Below the pieces are notes generated by a model, which did not search any database, was not told where the DNA came from, and saw only the letters and a list, made by a program, of their open reading frames with translations. This document shows positions 1 through 8,345 of a stretch of DNA of 37,488 nucleotides, one piece after another. Numbering within the stretch: the first letter of the stretch is position 1; each line of letters begins with the position of its first letter. Origin of the DNA: Nocardiopsis endophytica (lineage in GTDB: Bacteria > Actinomycetota > Actinomycetes > Streptosporangiales > Streptosporangiaceae); the NCBI RefSeq assembly GCF_027706725.1, contig NZ_JAQFWQ010000072.1, positions 1-37,488 on the forward strand. Reading direction: 5' to 3'. The position numbers and the translations under genes were made by a program.

Positions 1-70
1 TCTGCCGGGAGTGGCGCCGCTCCGCCAGTCGCAGCGGCGGGGTGGCGGGCATTCCGAGATCGACGGACAT
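1..70 (-). CDS. ispG: 4-hydroxy-3-methylbut-2-enyl diphosphate synthase (IspG/GcpE), N-terminus only
   Basis: The minus strand from 70 down to 1 encodes a 23-residue start, [12 protein letters not shown] followed by LRLAERRHSRQ. This matches the well-conserved N-terminus of actinobacterial IspG proteins (LGMP...LAxRRxSRQ). The gene runs off the window. Its ATG (70-68) shares a base with the TGA stop of dxs (72-70), so the two are translationally coupled. IspG is the Fe-S enzyme that converts MEcPP to HMBPP in the MEP pathway, the step just before IspH, which is encoded two genes upstream in the same operon. The partial length means only the family can be stated. The assignment rests on this short motif plus operon context. 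Confidence 0.8.
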   Translation of the reverse strand, partial: MSVDLGMPATPPLRLAERRHSRQ

Positions 71-1893
71 CACTTCTCCTCCGCTGTGGACATTCGTGCC
101 AGTTCGCCGTCCCATTCCCCGTCCTCGGAGCCCCCATCGATCGCCGCGAGCGCCTCGGAGACGGACAGGGAGATGTCCTGGACGGTCAGGCCGCACAGGG
201 AGAGCACGTCCGCCCGGCTCCCGTGGTCGAGGAACCTCCGGGGAACCCCGAACGAGCGCACCGGGGTGGTGACCCCCGCGTCCTGGACCGCCTGCGCCGT
301 GGTCGCCCCGACGCCGCCGGTGCGGCTGTTGTCCTCGACCGTGGCCACCAGGCGGTGCCGCCGCGCCATGTCCGCGAGGCCGGGGTTGACCGGCGCCACC
401 CAGCGGGGGTCGACGACGGTGACGCCGATCCCCTGCTCGCGCAGCGCGTCGGCGACACCGAGGGCGACCCCGGCCAGCACGCCGACGGAGACGATGAGCA
501 CGTCCAGCGGGCCGCTCCTGCGCAGCACGTCCACCCCGGAGAAGACCGCCTCGGCGGGCACGTCCCCGCCCACCGCCCCCTTGGGGAAGCGGACCAGGGT
601 GGGGCCGTCCTCCCAGGCCACCGCCTCCTCCAGCAGCTCTCCCAGGCGCGTGGCGTCGCGGGGGGCGGCGATCCTCAGGTTCGGCACCACCTGGAGCACC
701 GACATGTCCCACACCCCGTTGTGGCTGGGGCCGTCGTCCCCGGTGACCCCCGACCGGTCCAGGACGAAGGTGACCGCGCGGCGGTGCAGCGCCACGTCCA
801 TCAGCACCTGGTCGAGCGCGCGGTTGACGAAGGTGGAGTAGATGGCCACCACCGGGTGCACGCCGCCCATCGACATGCCCGCCGCCATGGTCACCGCGTG
901 CTGCTCGGCGATGCCCACGTCGATGACCCGCTCGGGGAACCGCTTCTGCATGCCCAGCAGCCCCACCGGCTCCAGCATGGCGGCGGTCACCGCCACCACG
1001 TCCTCGCGCCGCTCGGCGATCTCGGTGATCCGCTCGCCGAAGACCGCGGTGAAGGAGGTCCCCGAGGAGGAGGACAGCGGTCGGCCGGTCGCGGGGTCCA
1101 TCGGCTTGACGGCGTGCCCCCGGTCCAGCTCGTTGTCCTCGGTGTGCACGAACCCGCGCCCCTTCTCGGTGACGGCGTGCACCACCACCGGCATGCGCAG
1201 GTCCCGGGCGCGGCGCAGCGCCTCCTGCAGCGCGGCGATGTCGTGCCCGTCCACCGGCCCGATGTAGGCCAGCCCGACCTGCTCGAAGACGCTGTGCGCG
1301 GAGCCGCGGGAGCGCAGGTCGCCGAAGTGCCCGGCCACCCCGCCCGGGGTGAGGGCGTAGGAGCGCTCGTTGTCGTTGAGCACGATGACCAGCGGGCGGT
1401 CCGCGCCGGACACGTTGTTCACGGCCTCCCAGGCCATGCCGCCGGTCATGGCGCCGTCGCCGATGACGGCGACCACCGACCGGTCGGTCCTGCCGGCGTA
1501 GGCGTCCGCACGGGCCAGGCCGTCGGCGTAGGACACCGCGGTGGAGGCGTGCGAGTTCTCCACCAGGTCGTGCTCGGACTCGGCCGGGGAGGGGTACCCC
1601 GACAGCCCTCCGCCCTTGCGCAGCCGCTCGAACCCGGCGCGCCGGCCCGTCAGCAGCTTGTGCACGTACGACTGGTGGCCGGTGTCCCAGAGCAGCCGGT
1701 CCCGGGGCGATTCGAAGACGGTGTGCAGCGCGATCGTCAGCTCGACGACCCCCAGGTTGGGGCCCAGGTGCCCGCCGGTGGCGGAGACCCGTTCGATCAG
1801 GAACGCCCGGATCTCCGCCGCGAGTTCGGTGAGTTGGTCCGCGGTCATGCCGCGCAGCCGCGCGGGACCGTCGACCTGGTCGAGCAGGGACAT
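70..1893 (-). CDS. dxs: 1-deoxy-D-xylulose-5-phosphate synthase
   Basis: This is a 607-residue thiamine-diphosphate enzyme that condenses pyruvate and glyceraldehyde-3-phosphate in the first, rate-setting step of the MEP pathway. Visible landmarks are GDGAMTGG at about residues 145-152 with a following VNN (ThDP/Mg binding), EKGRG, and [15 protein letters not shown] in the pyrimidine-binding domain. Length is normal for the family. The ATG at 1893 is preferred over an in-frame GTG at 1899, because an AAGGAG ribosome site (1904-1899) lies 5 nt upstream of that ATG and overlaps the GTG. The gene sits between the prenyl synthase and ispG. A dxs copy inside such an operon usually boosts isoprenoid supply for a specialised terpenoid; that role is inferred. 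Confidence 0.95.
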   Translation of the reverse strand: MSLLDQVDGPARLRGMTADQLTELAAEIRAFLIERVSATGGHLGPNLGVVELTIALHTVFESPRDRLLWDTGHQSYVHKLLTGRRAGFERLRKGGGLSGYPSPAESEHDLVENSHASTAVSYADGLARADAYAGRTDRSVVAVIGDGAMTGGMAWEAVNNVSGADRPLVIVLNDNERSYALTPGGVAGHFGDLRSRGSAHSVFEQVGLAYIGPVDGHDIAALQEALRRARDLRMPVVVHAVTEKGRGFVHTEDNELDRGHAVKPMDPATGRPLSSSSGTSFTAVFGERITEIAERREDVVAVTAAMLEPVGLLGMQKRFPERVIDVGIAEQHAVTMAAGMSMGGVHPVVAIYSTFVNRALDQVLMDVALHRRAVTFVLDRSGVTGDDGPSHNGVWDMSVLQVVPNLRIAAPRDATRLGELLEEAVAWEDGPTLVRFPKGAVGGDVPAEAVFSGVDVLRRSGPLDVLIVSVGVLAGVALGVADALREQGIGVTVVDPRWVAPVNPGLADMARRHRLVATVEDNSRTGGVGATTAQAVQDAGVTTPVRSFGVPRRFLDHGSRADVLSLCGLTVQDISLSVSEALAAIDGGSEDGEWDGELARMSTAEEK

Positions 1894-1941
1894 GTTCACT
1901 CCTTAGACCGCCGGTGGGCGGTGCGGCGTGCAGGGGTGCCG

Positions 1942-2985
1942 TCAGCGGTCGCGGTAGGCGACCTCGCGGGCCATCGCGGCGAGCTCGTCCCGCCAGGCCG
2001 GGGGGACCCCGGGACGGTCCAGCGCGTCCAGGGCCTCCTGGTGGAGGCCGTCGATGCGGGCCTCGATCTCCTCGCCGATGGCGATCTCGGTGAGGCGCCG
2101 GCGCAGCGCGGGCACGTCCCACTCCTCCGCCGACACCAGGGCGCGCACGCCCGCGTCCCGCCGCACCGCCGTGGCCAGCAGCAGGGTCATCTTGTTCCGT
2201 TCCAGGTCCAGGCCGACCGGCTTGCCCGCCGCGCCGCCGTCCCCGTAGGCGTCGATGAGGTCGTCGCGGAGCTGGAACGCCTCCCCCAGCGCCTCGCCGT
2301 ACCGCTCGAAGACGGGGGCCAGGTCGGTCCGGCCGGTGAGGGAGGCGCCCAGGAGCAGGGGCCGGTGGATGCTGTACCGGCCCGACTTGCACACCGCGAT
2401 CCACCGGGACAGCCCGGGGTCGACCACCGACTCGGCCGCCACCGCCACGTCCAGGTGCTGTCCGATGACGATCTCGGTGAGCAGCTCGTTCCAGACCGCG
2501 CGGGCCTGCGGCGGCAGGCCGGCGGTGAGCCGGTCGGCGAGGATGTCCGCCAGGTCCCCGGCCAGGACGGCCACGCCCTCCCCGTACCGGCGCGACTCAC
2601 CCCGCCACCCGCGCGCGGCGTGCTCGGCGGCGTGCTTGGTGTGCACCGCCGGCCGGCCCCGGCGCTCGTCGGCGGCGTCCAGGACGTCGTCGTGGATCAG
2701 CGCGCCGACGTGGATCAGCTCCAGGGCCGCCGCGCAGTCCACCGCGAGCCCGCTGTCGGGGTCCCCGCCGGCGGCGAGGAACCCGCTGAGGCAGAAGGCC
2801 GGCCGCAGCCGCTTGCCCCCCGCCTCGACCAGGTGGGCCACGGACGCCGCCGGGGAGGCGCCCCGCGGGTCGACCGCGGACCACCGCGCGCGCTCGGTGT
2901 CCAGCACGCCGGCGAGCCGCTCCTCCACCCGCGCGAGCAGGCGCAGGCGCAGGCCGTGGACCTCTTCGTCCGCCGAAACCGTCAT
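1942..2985 (-). CDS. Polyprenyl diphosphate synthase, trans-type (GGPP synthase-like)
   Basis: This 347-residue class I prenyltransferase elongates allylic diphosphates with IPP. The first Asp-rich motif is DDVLD (residues 99-103) and the second is DDLID (241-245). GGKRLRP near residues 56-62 and K200 in the CKSGRYS segment are also typical. Residues 4 and 5 before the first motif are Ala and Gly rather than aromatic, which by the usual chain-length rule argues for C20 or longer rather than FPP. A GGAGGAG ribosome site precedes the ATG. The gene lies 31 nt after ispH and 48 nt before dxs. Product length (GGPP versus longer) is inferred. No terpene cyclase or prenyl-accepting partner is visible in the window. 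Confidence 0.9.
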   Translation of the reverse strand: MTVSADEEVHGLRLRLLARVEERLAGVLDTERARWSAVDPRGASPAASVAHLVEAGGKRLRPAFCLSGFLAAGGDPDSGLAVDCAAALELIHVGALIHDDVLDAADERRGRPAVHTKHAAEHAARGWRGESRRYGEGVAVLAGDLADILADRLTAGLPPQARAVWNELLTEIVIGQHLDVAVAAESVVDPGLSRWIAVCKSGRYSIHRPLLLGASLTGRTDLAPVFERYGEALGEAFQLRDDLIDAYGDGGAAGKPVGLDLERNKMTLLLATAVRRDAGVRALVSAEEWDVPALRRRLTEIAIGEEIEARIDGLHQEALDALDRPGVPPAWRDELAAMAREVAYRDR

Positions 2986-3016
2986 GATCGTCTCCTCCGC
3001 TCCTGGGCCCGGGGGG

Positions 3017-3961
3017 TCAGACCGCCGGGCGGGTCAGTTTGGCCGGGGGCGAGAACACCACGTCCTCGGTCGCGACGCGGTCGGTCACCACGTTCCGGTA
3101 GCCGTGGCCGGCCAGGACCTCCAGGAGCTCCTCGACGAGGACGTCGGGAGCGCTGGCGCCGGCGCTGACGCCCACGGTCTCCACCCCCTCCAGCCACTCC
3201 GCGGAGAACTCGCCCGCGTCCGGCACCAGGTGCGCCGGGGTCCCCATGCCGCGGGCGACCTCGACCATCCGGATCGAATTGCTGGAGTTGCGCGACCCGA
3301 CCACCAGGACCAGGTCGCTGACGGGCGCGACGCTCTTGATCGCGTCCTGGCGGTTCTGGCTCGCGTAGCAGATGTCGTCGGTCCCCGGACCGCGCAGGTC
3401 GGTGAAGCGCCGCTGGAGGACCGCGATGATGTCCCGGGTCTCGTCGACCGAGAGCGTGGTCTGGGTGAGGTAGGCCGCAGGGGTGTCCGGCGGCAGGTCG
3501 AGCGCCTCGGCGTCGGCGGCGGTCTCGACGATGACCGTGCGCTCCGGCGCGTGCCCGTAGGTGCCCTCCACCTCCTCGTGGTCGGCGTGCCCGATGAGGA
3601 ACAGCACCCGGTCCTCCCGGGCGAAGCGCACCGCCTGCTGGTGGACCTTGGAGACCAGCGGGCAGGTCGCGTCGATCACGTCCAGCGACCGCGACTCCGA
3701 CACCCGGCGCACCTCGGGGGAGACCCCGTGCGCGGAGAACACGCAGACCGCGCCCTCGGGGACCTCGCTCTCGGAGTCGACGAAGACGGCGCCGCGCTCC
3801 CGCAGCAGCCGGACCACGTAGTGGTTGTGGACGATCTCCTTGCGGACGTAGACGGGCGGACCGTACTTCTCAAGGGCGAGTTCGATGATCGAGATCGCAC
3901 GGCGCACCCCCGCGCAGAAGCTCCGAGGTTCCGCGAGTACGACCCTTCTTCCCTGGGGCAT
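3017..3961 (-). CDS. ispH: 4-hydroxy-3-methylbut-2-enyl diphosphate reductase (IspH/LytB)
   Basis: This 314-residue [4Fe-4S] enzyme reduces HMBPP to IPP and DMAPP, the last MEP step. The three cluster ligands are visible at Cys16 (SFCAGVRR), Cys100 (DATCPLVSK) and Cys198 (DICYASQNRQDA). The conserved HNH (about 45-47) and SAHG (about 77-80) segments are also present. The ATG at 3961 is chosen because GGAGG lies 7 nt upstream (3973-3969); an upstream ATG at 4012 would add 17 poorly conserved residues. This is the first gene of the minus-strand isoprenoid operon, divergent from the SRPBCC/nitrite operon with a 199-bp gap between start codons. Confidence 0.95.
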   Translation of the reverse strand: MPQGRRVVLAEPRSFCAGVRRAISIIELALEKYGPPVYVRKEIVHNHYVVRLLRERGAVFVDSESEVPEGAVCVFSAHGVSPEVRRVSESRSLDVIDATCPLVSKVHQQAVRFAREDRVLFLIGHADHEEVEGTYGHAPERTVIVETAADAEALDLPPDTPAAYLTQTTLSVDETRDIIAVLQRRFTDLRGPGTDDICYASQNRQDAIKSVAPVSDLVLVVGSRNSSNSIRMVEVARGMGTPAHLVPDAGEFSAEWLEGVETVGVSAGASAPDVLVEELLEVLAGHGYRNVVTDRVATEDVVFSPPAKLTRPAV

Positions 3962-4100
3962 TCGGCTGCCTCCGATCCGCTCGGGTTCACTGCGCGCGCT
4001 GACGGCAGGCAAGCTATTCGGCGCCCGGAGGGGTGCCCCAGCGGCCGCGGGAATCTAGATCAGGTCGCGGCCGGGCCCGCCGCACGGGCGGGCGGGGACT

Positions 4101-4152
4101 TGACCAACCCGCCGCCGCACCGTGGCCGGGGCGCCCGGACCGCTGCCAGGCT
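4101..4152 (+). promoter_or_regulatory. Bipartite promoter element before the nitrite operon
   Basis: TGACCAACCC (4101-4110) lies exactly 36 nt before a -10-like CAGGCT (4147-4152), with TGGCCG at 4123-4128 between them. The same TGAC(C/A)AAC core with the same 36-nt spacing to an (C/T)AG-type hexamer is found before the GH29 and P450 genes. The start codon follows the hexamer by only 8 nt and has no Shine-Dalgarno sequence, so the transcript may be leaderless. Activator-dependent promoter function is inferred. Confidence 0.4.
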
Positions 4153-4160
4153 GGCGCGCC

Positions 4161-4718
4161 ATGAGCGCTTCCCTGACTTCCATCGTCGAATCGCGGCCGC
4201 TGTTCGAGCTCGACGCGCGGATCCCCGTGGAGGCCCCGCCCGCGGAGGTCTACCGGGTCGTCAGCGACCTGCCCCGCAGCGCCGAGTGGAGCCCGGAGTG
4301 CCGCGGCGGCACGTGGGTCTCCGGCGCGCCCGGCGCGGTGGGATCGGTCTTCCGCGGCGAGAACCACCGCCCCGACGACGTCGTTGGGTGGGCCCCCCTG
4401 GTCCGCGGGACCTGGCACACCGAGGCCCGGGTGGTCCGGGCCGAGCCCGGGCGCTCCTTCGCCTGGATGATGCTCTCCCACGCCGGCGCGGACCAGGAGA
4501 GCGTGTGGGGCTTCGACATCGAGCCCGCCGGAGAGGGGGCGGGGTCGGTGCTGGTGCACCGCTTCCGCATGGGCACCGCCACCGCCGGCATCCGCAAGAT
4601 CGTCGCCGACCTCGACGAAGAGGCGCGCGAACGGTTCATCGAGGAGTGGACCGACAAGATCGCCTCGGACCTCGACGCGACCCTCGCGCGGATCAAGGCC
4701 GTGATCGAGGAGGGCTGA
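4161..4718 (+). CDS. SRPBCC / START-like superfamily protein
   Basis: This 185-residue protein has the pattern of the polyketide-cyclase/dehydrase-type SRPBCC fold: an N-terminal strand with VEAPPAEVYRVVSDLPRSAEWSPEC, a central beta-rich part and a long C-terminal helix ending in IKAVIEEG. The fold makes a hydrophobic pocket used by cyclases, dehydratases and carrier proteins, and the exact activity cannot be read from sequence. The ATG at 4161 is preferred over a GTG at 4122 because the extra residues look non-conserved and the putative -10 lies between the two. It is the first gene of a plus-strand operon with the adenylating ligase (43-nt gap), CreE-like and CreD-like genes, so a role in handling the substrate or product of that pathway is likely but unproven. 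Confidence 0.85.
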   Translation: MSASLTSIVESRPLFELDARIPVEAPPAEVYRVVSDLPRSAEWSPECRGGTWVSGAPGAVGSVFRGENHRPDDVVGWAPLVRGTWHTEARVVRAEPGRSFAWMMLSHAGADQESVWGFDIEPAGEGAGSVLVHRFRMGTATAGIRKIVADLDEEARERFIEEWTDKIASDLDATLARIKAVIEEG

Positions 4719-4761
4719 GGCCCCGTCCCCGCAGACGCCGACGACCAGGACGGAAGACCGC

Positions 4762-6348
4762 ATGCTGCTGCAACGCATCAACAACCCGGGCATCCGCCTG
4801 GGCACGCTGTTCGACCGGGCGGCGGCCCGGCACCCGGCGAGCCCCGTGATCCTCGACCACGACCTGGACATCGCCCCGGAACGGGGACGCCGCCTGACCC
4901 TGACCGAGCTGGCCGACCTGGTCTCCGACACCGCCTCCCGGCTGTGGTCGGTCCGGGTGCGCCCGGGCGACCACGTCGTCGTGCACAAGTCCGACGGGTT
5001 CGACATCTCCCTGCTGGCCTGCGCGGTGGCGCGGATCGGGGCGATCCCGGTGATGCTCTCCCCCAAGCTGGACGGGGCCACCGTCGCCGAGCTGCTGCGC
5101 CGGGTGGACCGCCCCTACCTGCTCACCGACGGGGCCAAGCTGGAGGGGTCGCTGCCCGAGGAGGTCCTCGGGCTGAGCGAGCGGGTGCTGCTGGCCTCCG
5201 GTGACCACCCCGGCGCCACACCGCTGGCCGCGCTGGCCGGGTGCGCACGGGTCCGCCCGGTCACCATGCCGCCGCAGCACCCCACCATGGTCACGCACAC
5301 CTCCGGCACGACCGGCGTCCCCAAGCTGGCCGTGCACACCGGGCACACCTTCCAGGCGCGCTACCGCCCCCAGGCCGCGGTGGTCGCCGCCGCCGTGGCG
5401 CGCAGCGAGCCGGTCGCCGTGCACGTGTCCTTCGTGCACTCGCGCATGTACACCGCGATGCCGATCTCGGTGCTGCAGGGCCACCCGCTGATCGTGCTGC
5501 GCGACGACGACCCCGCGTCGGTGGCCGAGGTGTTCACCCGGGTGCGCCCCGGGTTCATCGAGGCCCACCCCAACACCTTCCTGCGCTGGGAGGAGCTGGC
5601 CGACGCCCCCGGCGCCCCGCTGGCCAACGTGAAGTACTTCAGCAGCACCTTCGACGCGATCCACCCGCGGACCGTGCAGCGCATGCTGTCGGCGTCCCGC
5701 CGCTCCCTGCCGCTGTTCGCCCAGGCCTACGGGCAGAGCGAGGTCGGCCCGATCGCGGCCCGCACCTACAGCCGCCGCGGCGGCGCCGACTTCGACGGGC
5801 GCTGCGTGGGCCGCCCCTTCCCCGGCATGACCGGGGTCCGGGTGGTCAGCCGCGACGGCCGGCCGGTGACCCGGGACAACCCCGGCTTCATCGAGGTCAC
5901 CAGCGACGGCCGGATCGTCACCTACCTGGGCGAGCACCACCGCTGGGAGAAGCAGGCCCGGGGCGGCTGGTGGCGGATGGGCGACCTGGGCTACCGGACC
6001 CCCTGGGGCTGCCTGCACCTGCTGGACCGGGAGGTCGACGAGATCCCCGGCATCGCCAGCACGCTGGAGCTGGAGGACAAGCTCTTCACCCGCCTGCCCG
6101 ACCTGGTCGAGGTGGTGATCGTGCCGTCCCCGGACGGCACGGCGGTGCCCGTGGTCGCCACCCGCGGCGACCGGCCGCTGGACGAGGGCGCCTGGCGGCG
6201 GGCCGTCGCCGACCTGCCCCCGCTCGGCGCCCCGGTGCACCGGCGGCTGGACGAGCTTCCGCAGACCGCCACCACGAAGATCAAGCGGATCGAGCTGGCC
6301 GGCCGCTTGGCCTCGGAGGGCGCCGTCCCCTCCGAGCGGACCCGGTGA
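4762..6348 (+). CDS. Class I adenylate-forming ligase, candidate nitrite-using diazotase (CreM-like)
   Basis: This 528-residue ANL-superfamily enzyme shows the full adenylation core: THTSGTTGVPK (178-188, phosphate loop), YGQSE (323-327), D408 in WWRMGDLGY, the hinge LLDREVDE (about 420-427) and the catalytic Lys506 in TATTKIKR. Such enzymes activate carboxylates as acyl-AMP and usually make CoA esters. In the cremeomycin and avenalumic-acid systems, however, homologues encoded beside nitrous-acid genes carry out ATP-dependent diazotisation with nitrite. The same neighbourhood here (GTGA overlap with the CreE-like gene) makes that role attractive. An ordinary acyl-CoA ligase remains possible. 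A GGAAG ribosome site precedes the ATG. Confidence 0.88.
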   Translation: MLLQRINNPGIRLGTLFDRAAARHPASPVILDHDLDIAPERGRRLTLTELADLVSDTASRLWSVRVRPGDHVVVHKSDGFDISLLACAVARIGAIPVMLSPKLDGATVAELLRRVDRPYLLTDGAKLEGSLPEEVLGLSERVLLASGDHPGATPLAALAGCARVRPVTMPPQHPTMVTHTSGTTGVPKLAVHTGHTFQARYRPQAAVVAAAVARSEPVAVHVSFVHSRMYTAMPISVLQGHPLIVLRDDDPASVAEVFTRVRPGFIEAHPNTFLRWEELADAPGAPLANVKYFSSTFDAIHPRTVQRMLSASRRSLPLFAQAYGQSEVGPIAARTYSRRGGADFDGRCVGRPFPGMTGVRVVSRDGRPVTRDNPGFIEVTSDGRIVTYLGEHHRWEKQARGGWWRMGDLGYRTPWGCLHLLDREVDEIPGIASTLELEDKLFTRLPDLVEVVIVPSPDGTAVPVVATRGDRPLDEGAWRRAVADLPPLGAPVHRRLDELPQTATTKIKRIELAGRLASEGAVPSERTR

Positions 6349-8345
6349 CCGGCGCGACGCGGGCGCCGGACCCCCTGGCGGTGGGGATCGTCGGCGCCGG
6401 TCCGCGCGGGCTGTCGGTGCTGGAGCGGCTGTGCGCCAACGAGCGGGCCGCACGCTCGGGCCGCCCCATCACCGTGCACCTCATCGACCCGTCGCCGCCC
6501 GGCGCGGGCGGGGTGTGGCGCCCCGGCCAGTCGCGGGTGCTGCTGATGAACACGGTGGCCTCGCAGATCACCGTGTACACCGACGACAGCGCGGACATCG
6601 GCGGGCCGGTGGAGCCCGGGCCGACGCTGTACGAATGGGCGCGCGACCTGGCGCTGTTCGGCGGGGAGGAGGCGGACGGGGCGACGCTGCGGGAGGCGCG
6701 GGCGCTCGGCCCCGACGCGTACCCGACCCGGGCGTTCTACGGACGGTACCTGCAGGCCTGCTTCGCCCGGATCGCCGGGCAGGCCCCGCCCGGGGTCCGG
6801 ATCCGGGTGCACCGCTCCCGCGCCGTGGCCATGGCCGACGTGCACGGCGTCCCCGGGGGACCCCAGGGCCTGCGCCTGGAGGACGGCACCCGGCTGAACG
6901 ACCTGGACGCCGTCGTGCTGGCGCAGGGGCACCTGGCCTCCCGGCTCACCGCGCGCCAGGAGCGCACCGCCAGCCTCGCCCGCATCCACCGGCTCACCTA
7001 CCTCACCCCCGCCAACCCGGCCGATGTGGACCTGGAGGGGATCGCCCCGGGCGCCCCCGTGCTGGTCCGGGGCCTGGGACTGACCTTCTTCGACTACATG
7101 GCGCTGCTCACCGAGGGGCGCGGCGGGCGCTTCGAGGAGCGGGACGGCCGCCTGGTCTACCGGCCCTCCGGACGGGAGCCGGTGATCCACGCCTTCTCCC
7201 GCCGGGGCGTCCCCTACCATTCCCGGGGACGGAACGAGAAGGGCGCCCACGGCCGCCACCACGCCCGGCTCCTCACCCCGGACACGGTCGCGCGGCTCCG
7301 CCGCGCCCGCCCGGAGGGCCTGCGCTTCTCCACCGACCTGTGGCCGCTGATCGCCCGGGAGGTGGAGTGCGTCTACTACGAGGCGCTCCTGGCCGCCGGG
7401 GGGCGCGCGGCGGACCGGGCGGCGTTCGCCGACCGCTACCTGCACGCCGGCGCCGGGGAGGCGGACGGCGTGCTGGACGCCTTCGCGGTTCCCCCCGGCC
7501 TCCGGTGGAGCTGGGAGCGGATCGCCCGGCCGTGCGCGGGGCGGCGGTTCGCCGACCGGGCGGACTTTCGCTCCTGGCTCCTGGACCACCTGCGCGAGGA
7601 CGTCCGCGAGGCCGAGCTGGGCAACGTGACCGGCCCGCTCAAGGCCGCGCTCGACGTGCTGCGCGACCTGCGCAACGAGATCCGGCTGGCGGTGGACCAC
7701 GGCGGCCTGGCCGGCTCGTCCTACCGGGACGAGCTGGAGGGGTGGTACACGCCGCTCAACGCCTACCTGTCCATCGGCCCGCCGCCCTCCCGGATCCGCG
7801 AGCTGATCGCGCTGATCGAGGCCGGGGTCGCCGAGGTCGCCGGGCCGGGGACCCAGGTCCGGTTCGACACCGTGCGGCCGGGGTTCACCGCCTCCTCGCC
7901 GGAGGTGCCCGGGGAGCCGGTGCGCTCCCGGGTGCTGATCGAGGCCCGGCTCCCCGAGCCCGACATCCGCCGCACCCGGGACCCGCTGCTGTGCCACCTG
8001 CTCGACACCGACCAGGCGGCCCCCTATGTCATCCGCGGCGGCCCGGGGGCGCCCTACGAGGCCGGCGGCCTCACCGTCACCGAGCGCCCCTACCGGCTGG
8101 TCGACGGCCAGGGCAGGACGCATCCGCGCCGGTTCGCCTACGGGGTGCCCACGGAGTCGGTGCACTGGGTCACCGCGGCGGGGACCCGGCCCGGCGTCGA
8201 CTCGGTCACGCTCGGCGACTCCGACGCGATCGCCCGCGCTGTGCTCGCCCTGGAGCCGGTCGCACACGTGCCCTTCGGCCTGCGGCCCGCCGGGGCCGGA
8301 GTCGACGCCGGGGCGGACGCCGGGGCCGCGGGGGTGGTCGTGTGA
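6345..8345 (+). CDS. creE: FAD/NAD(P)-dependent oxygenase, CreE-like L-aspartate N-monooxygenase (nitrosuccinate synthase)
   Basis: This 666-residue flavoprotein starts at a GTG that overlaps the ligase stop (GTGA). The N-terminal dinucleotide fold is clear: LAVGIVGAGPRGLSVLERL with GAGPRG at 17-22, followed by the IDPSPPGAGGVWRP segment typical of the NAD_binding_9 flavoprotein family. In cremeomycin, fosfazinomycin and related clusters, members of this kind (CreE, FzmM) oxidise L-aspartate to nitrosuccinate. The partner lyase (CreD, FzmL) then eliminates nitrous acid. Here the lyase gene follows immediately with a second GTGA overlap, which is the strongest support for the call. Substrate specificity itself is inferred from this pairing and not from identified active-site residues. 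Confidence 0.82.
   Translation: MTGATRAPDPLAVGIVGAGPRGLSVLERLCANERAARSGRPITVHLIDPSPPGAGGVWRPGQSRVLLMNTVASQITVYTDDSADIGGPVEPGPTLYEWARDLALFGGEEADGATLREARALGPDAYPTRAFYGRYLQACFARIAGQAPPGVRIRVHRSRAVAMADVHGVPGGPQGLRLEDGTRLNDLDAVVLAQGHLASRLTARQERTASLARIHRLTYLTPANPADVDLEGIAPGAPVLVRGLGLTFFDYMALLTEGRGGRFEERDGRLVYRPSGREPVIHAFSRRGVPYHSRGRNEKGAHGRHHARLLTPDTVARLRRARPEGLRFSTDLWPLIAREVECVYYEALLAAGGRAADRAAFADRYLHAGAGEADGVLDAFAVPPGLRWSWERIARPCAGRRFADRADFRSWLLDHLREDVREAELGNVTGPLKAALDVLRDLRNEIRLAVDHGGLAGSSYRDELEGWYTPLNAYLSIGPPPSRIRELIALIEAGVAEVAGPGTQVRFDTVRPGFTASSPEVPGEPVRSRVLIEARLPEPDIRRTRDPLLCHLLDTDQAAPYVIRGGPGAPYEAGGLTVTERPYRLVDGQGRTHPRRFAYGVPTESVHWVTAAGTRPGVDSVTLGDSDAIARAVLALEPVAHVPFGLRPAGAGVDAGADAGAAGVVV

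Noticed and set aside
223-3168. Long plus-strand open frame of 981 codons over dxs and the prenyl synthase
   Set aside because: Its translation is low-complexity Gly/His/Arg/Val with no domain, as expected for the antisense frame of high-GC genes; the minus-strand proteins are unmistakable.
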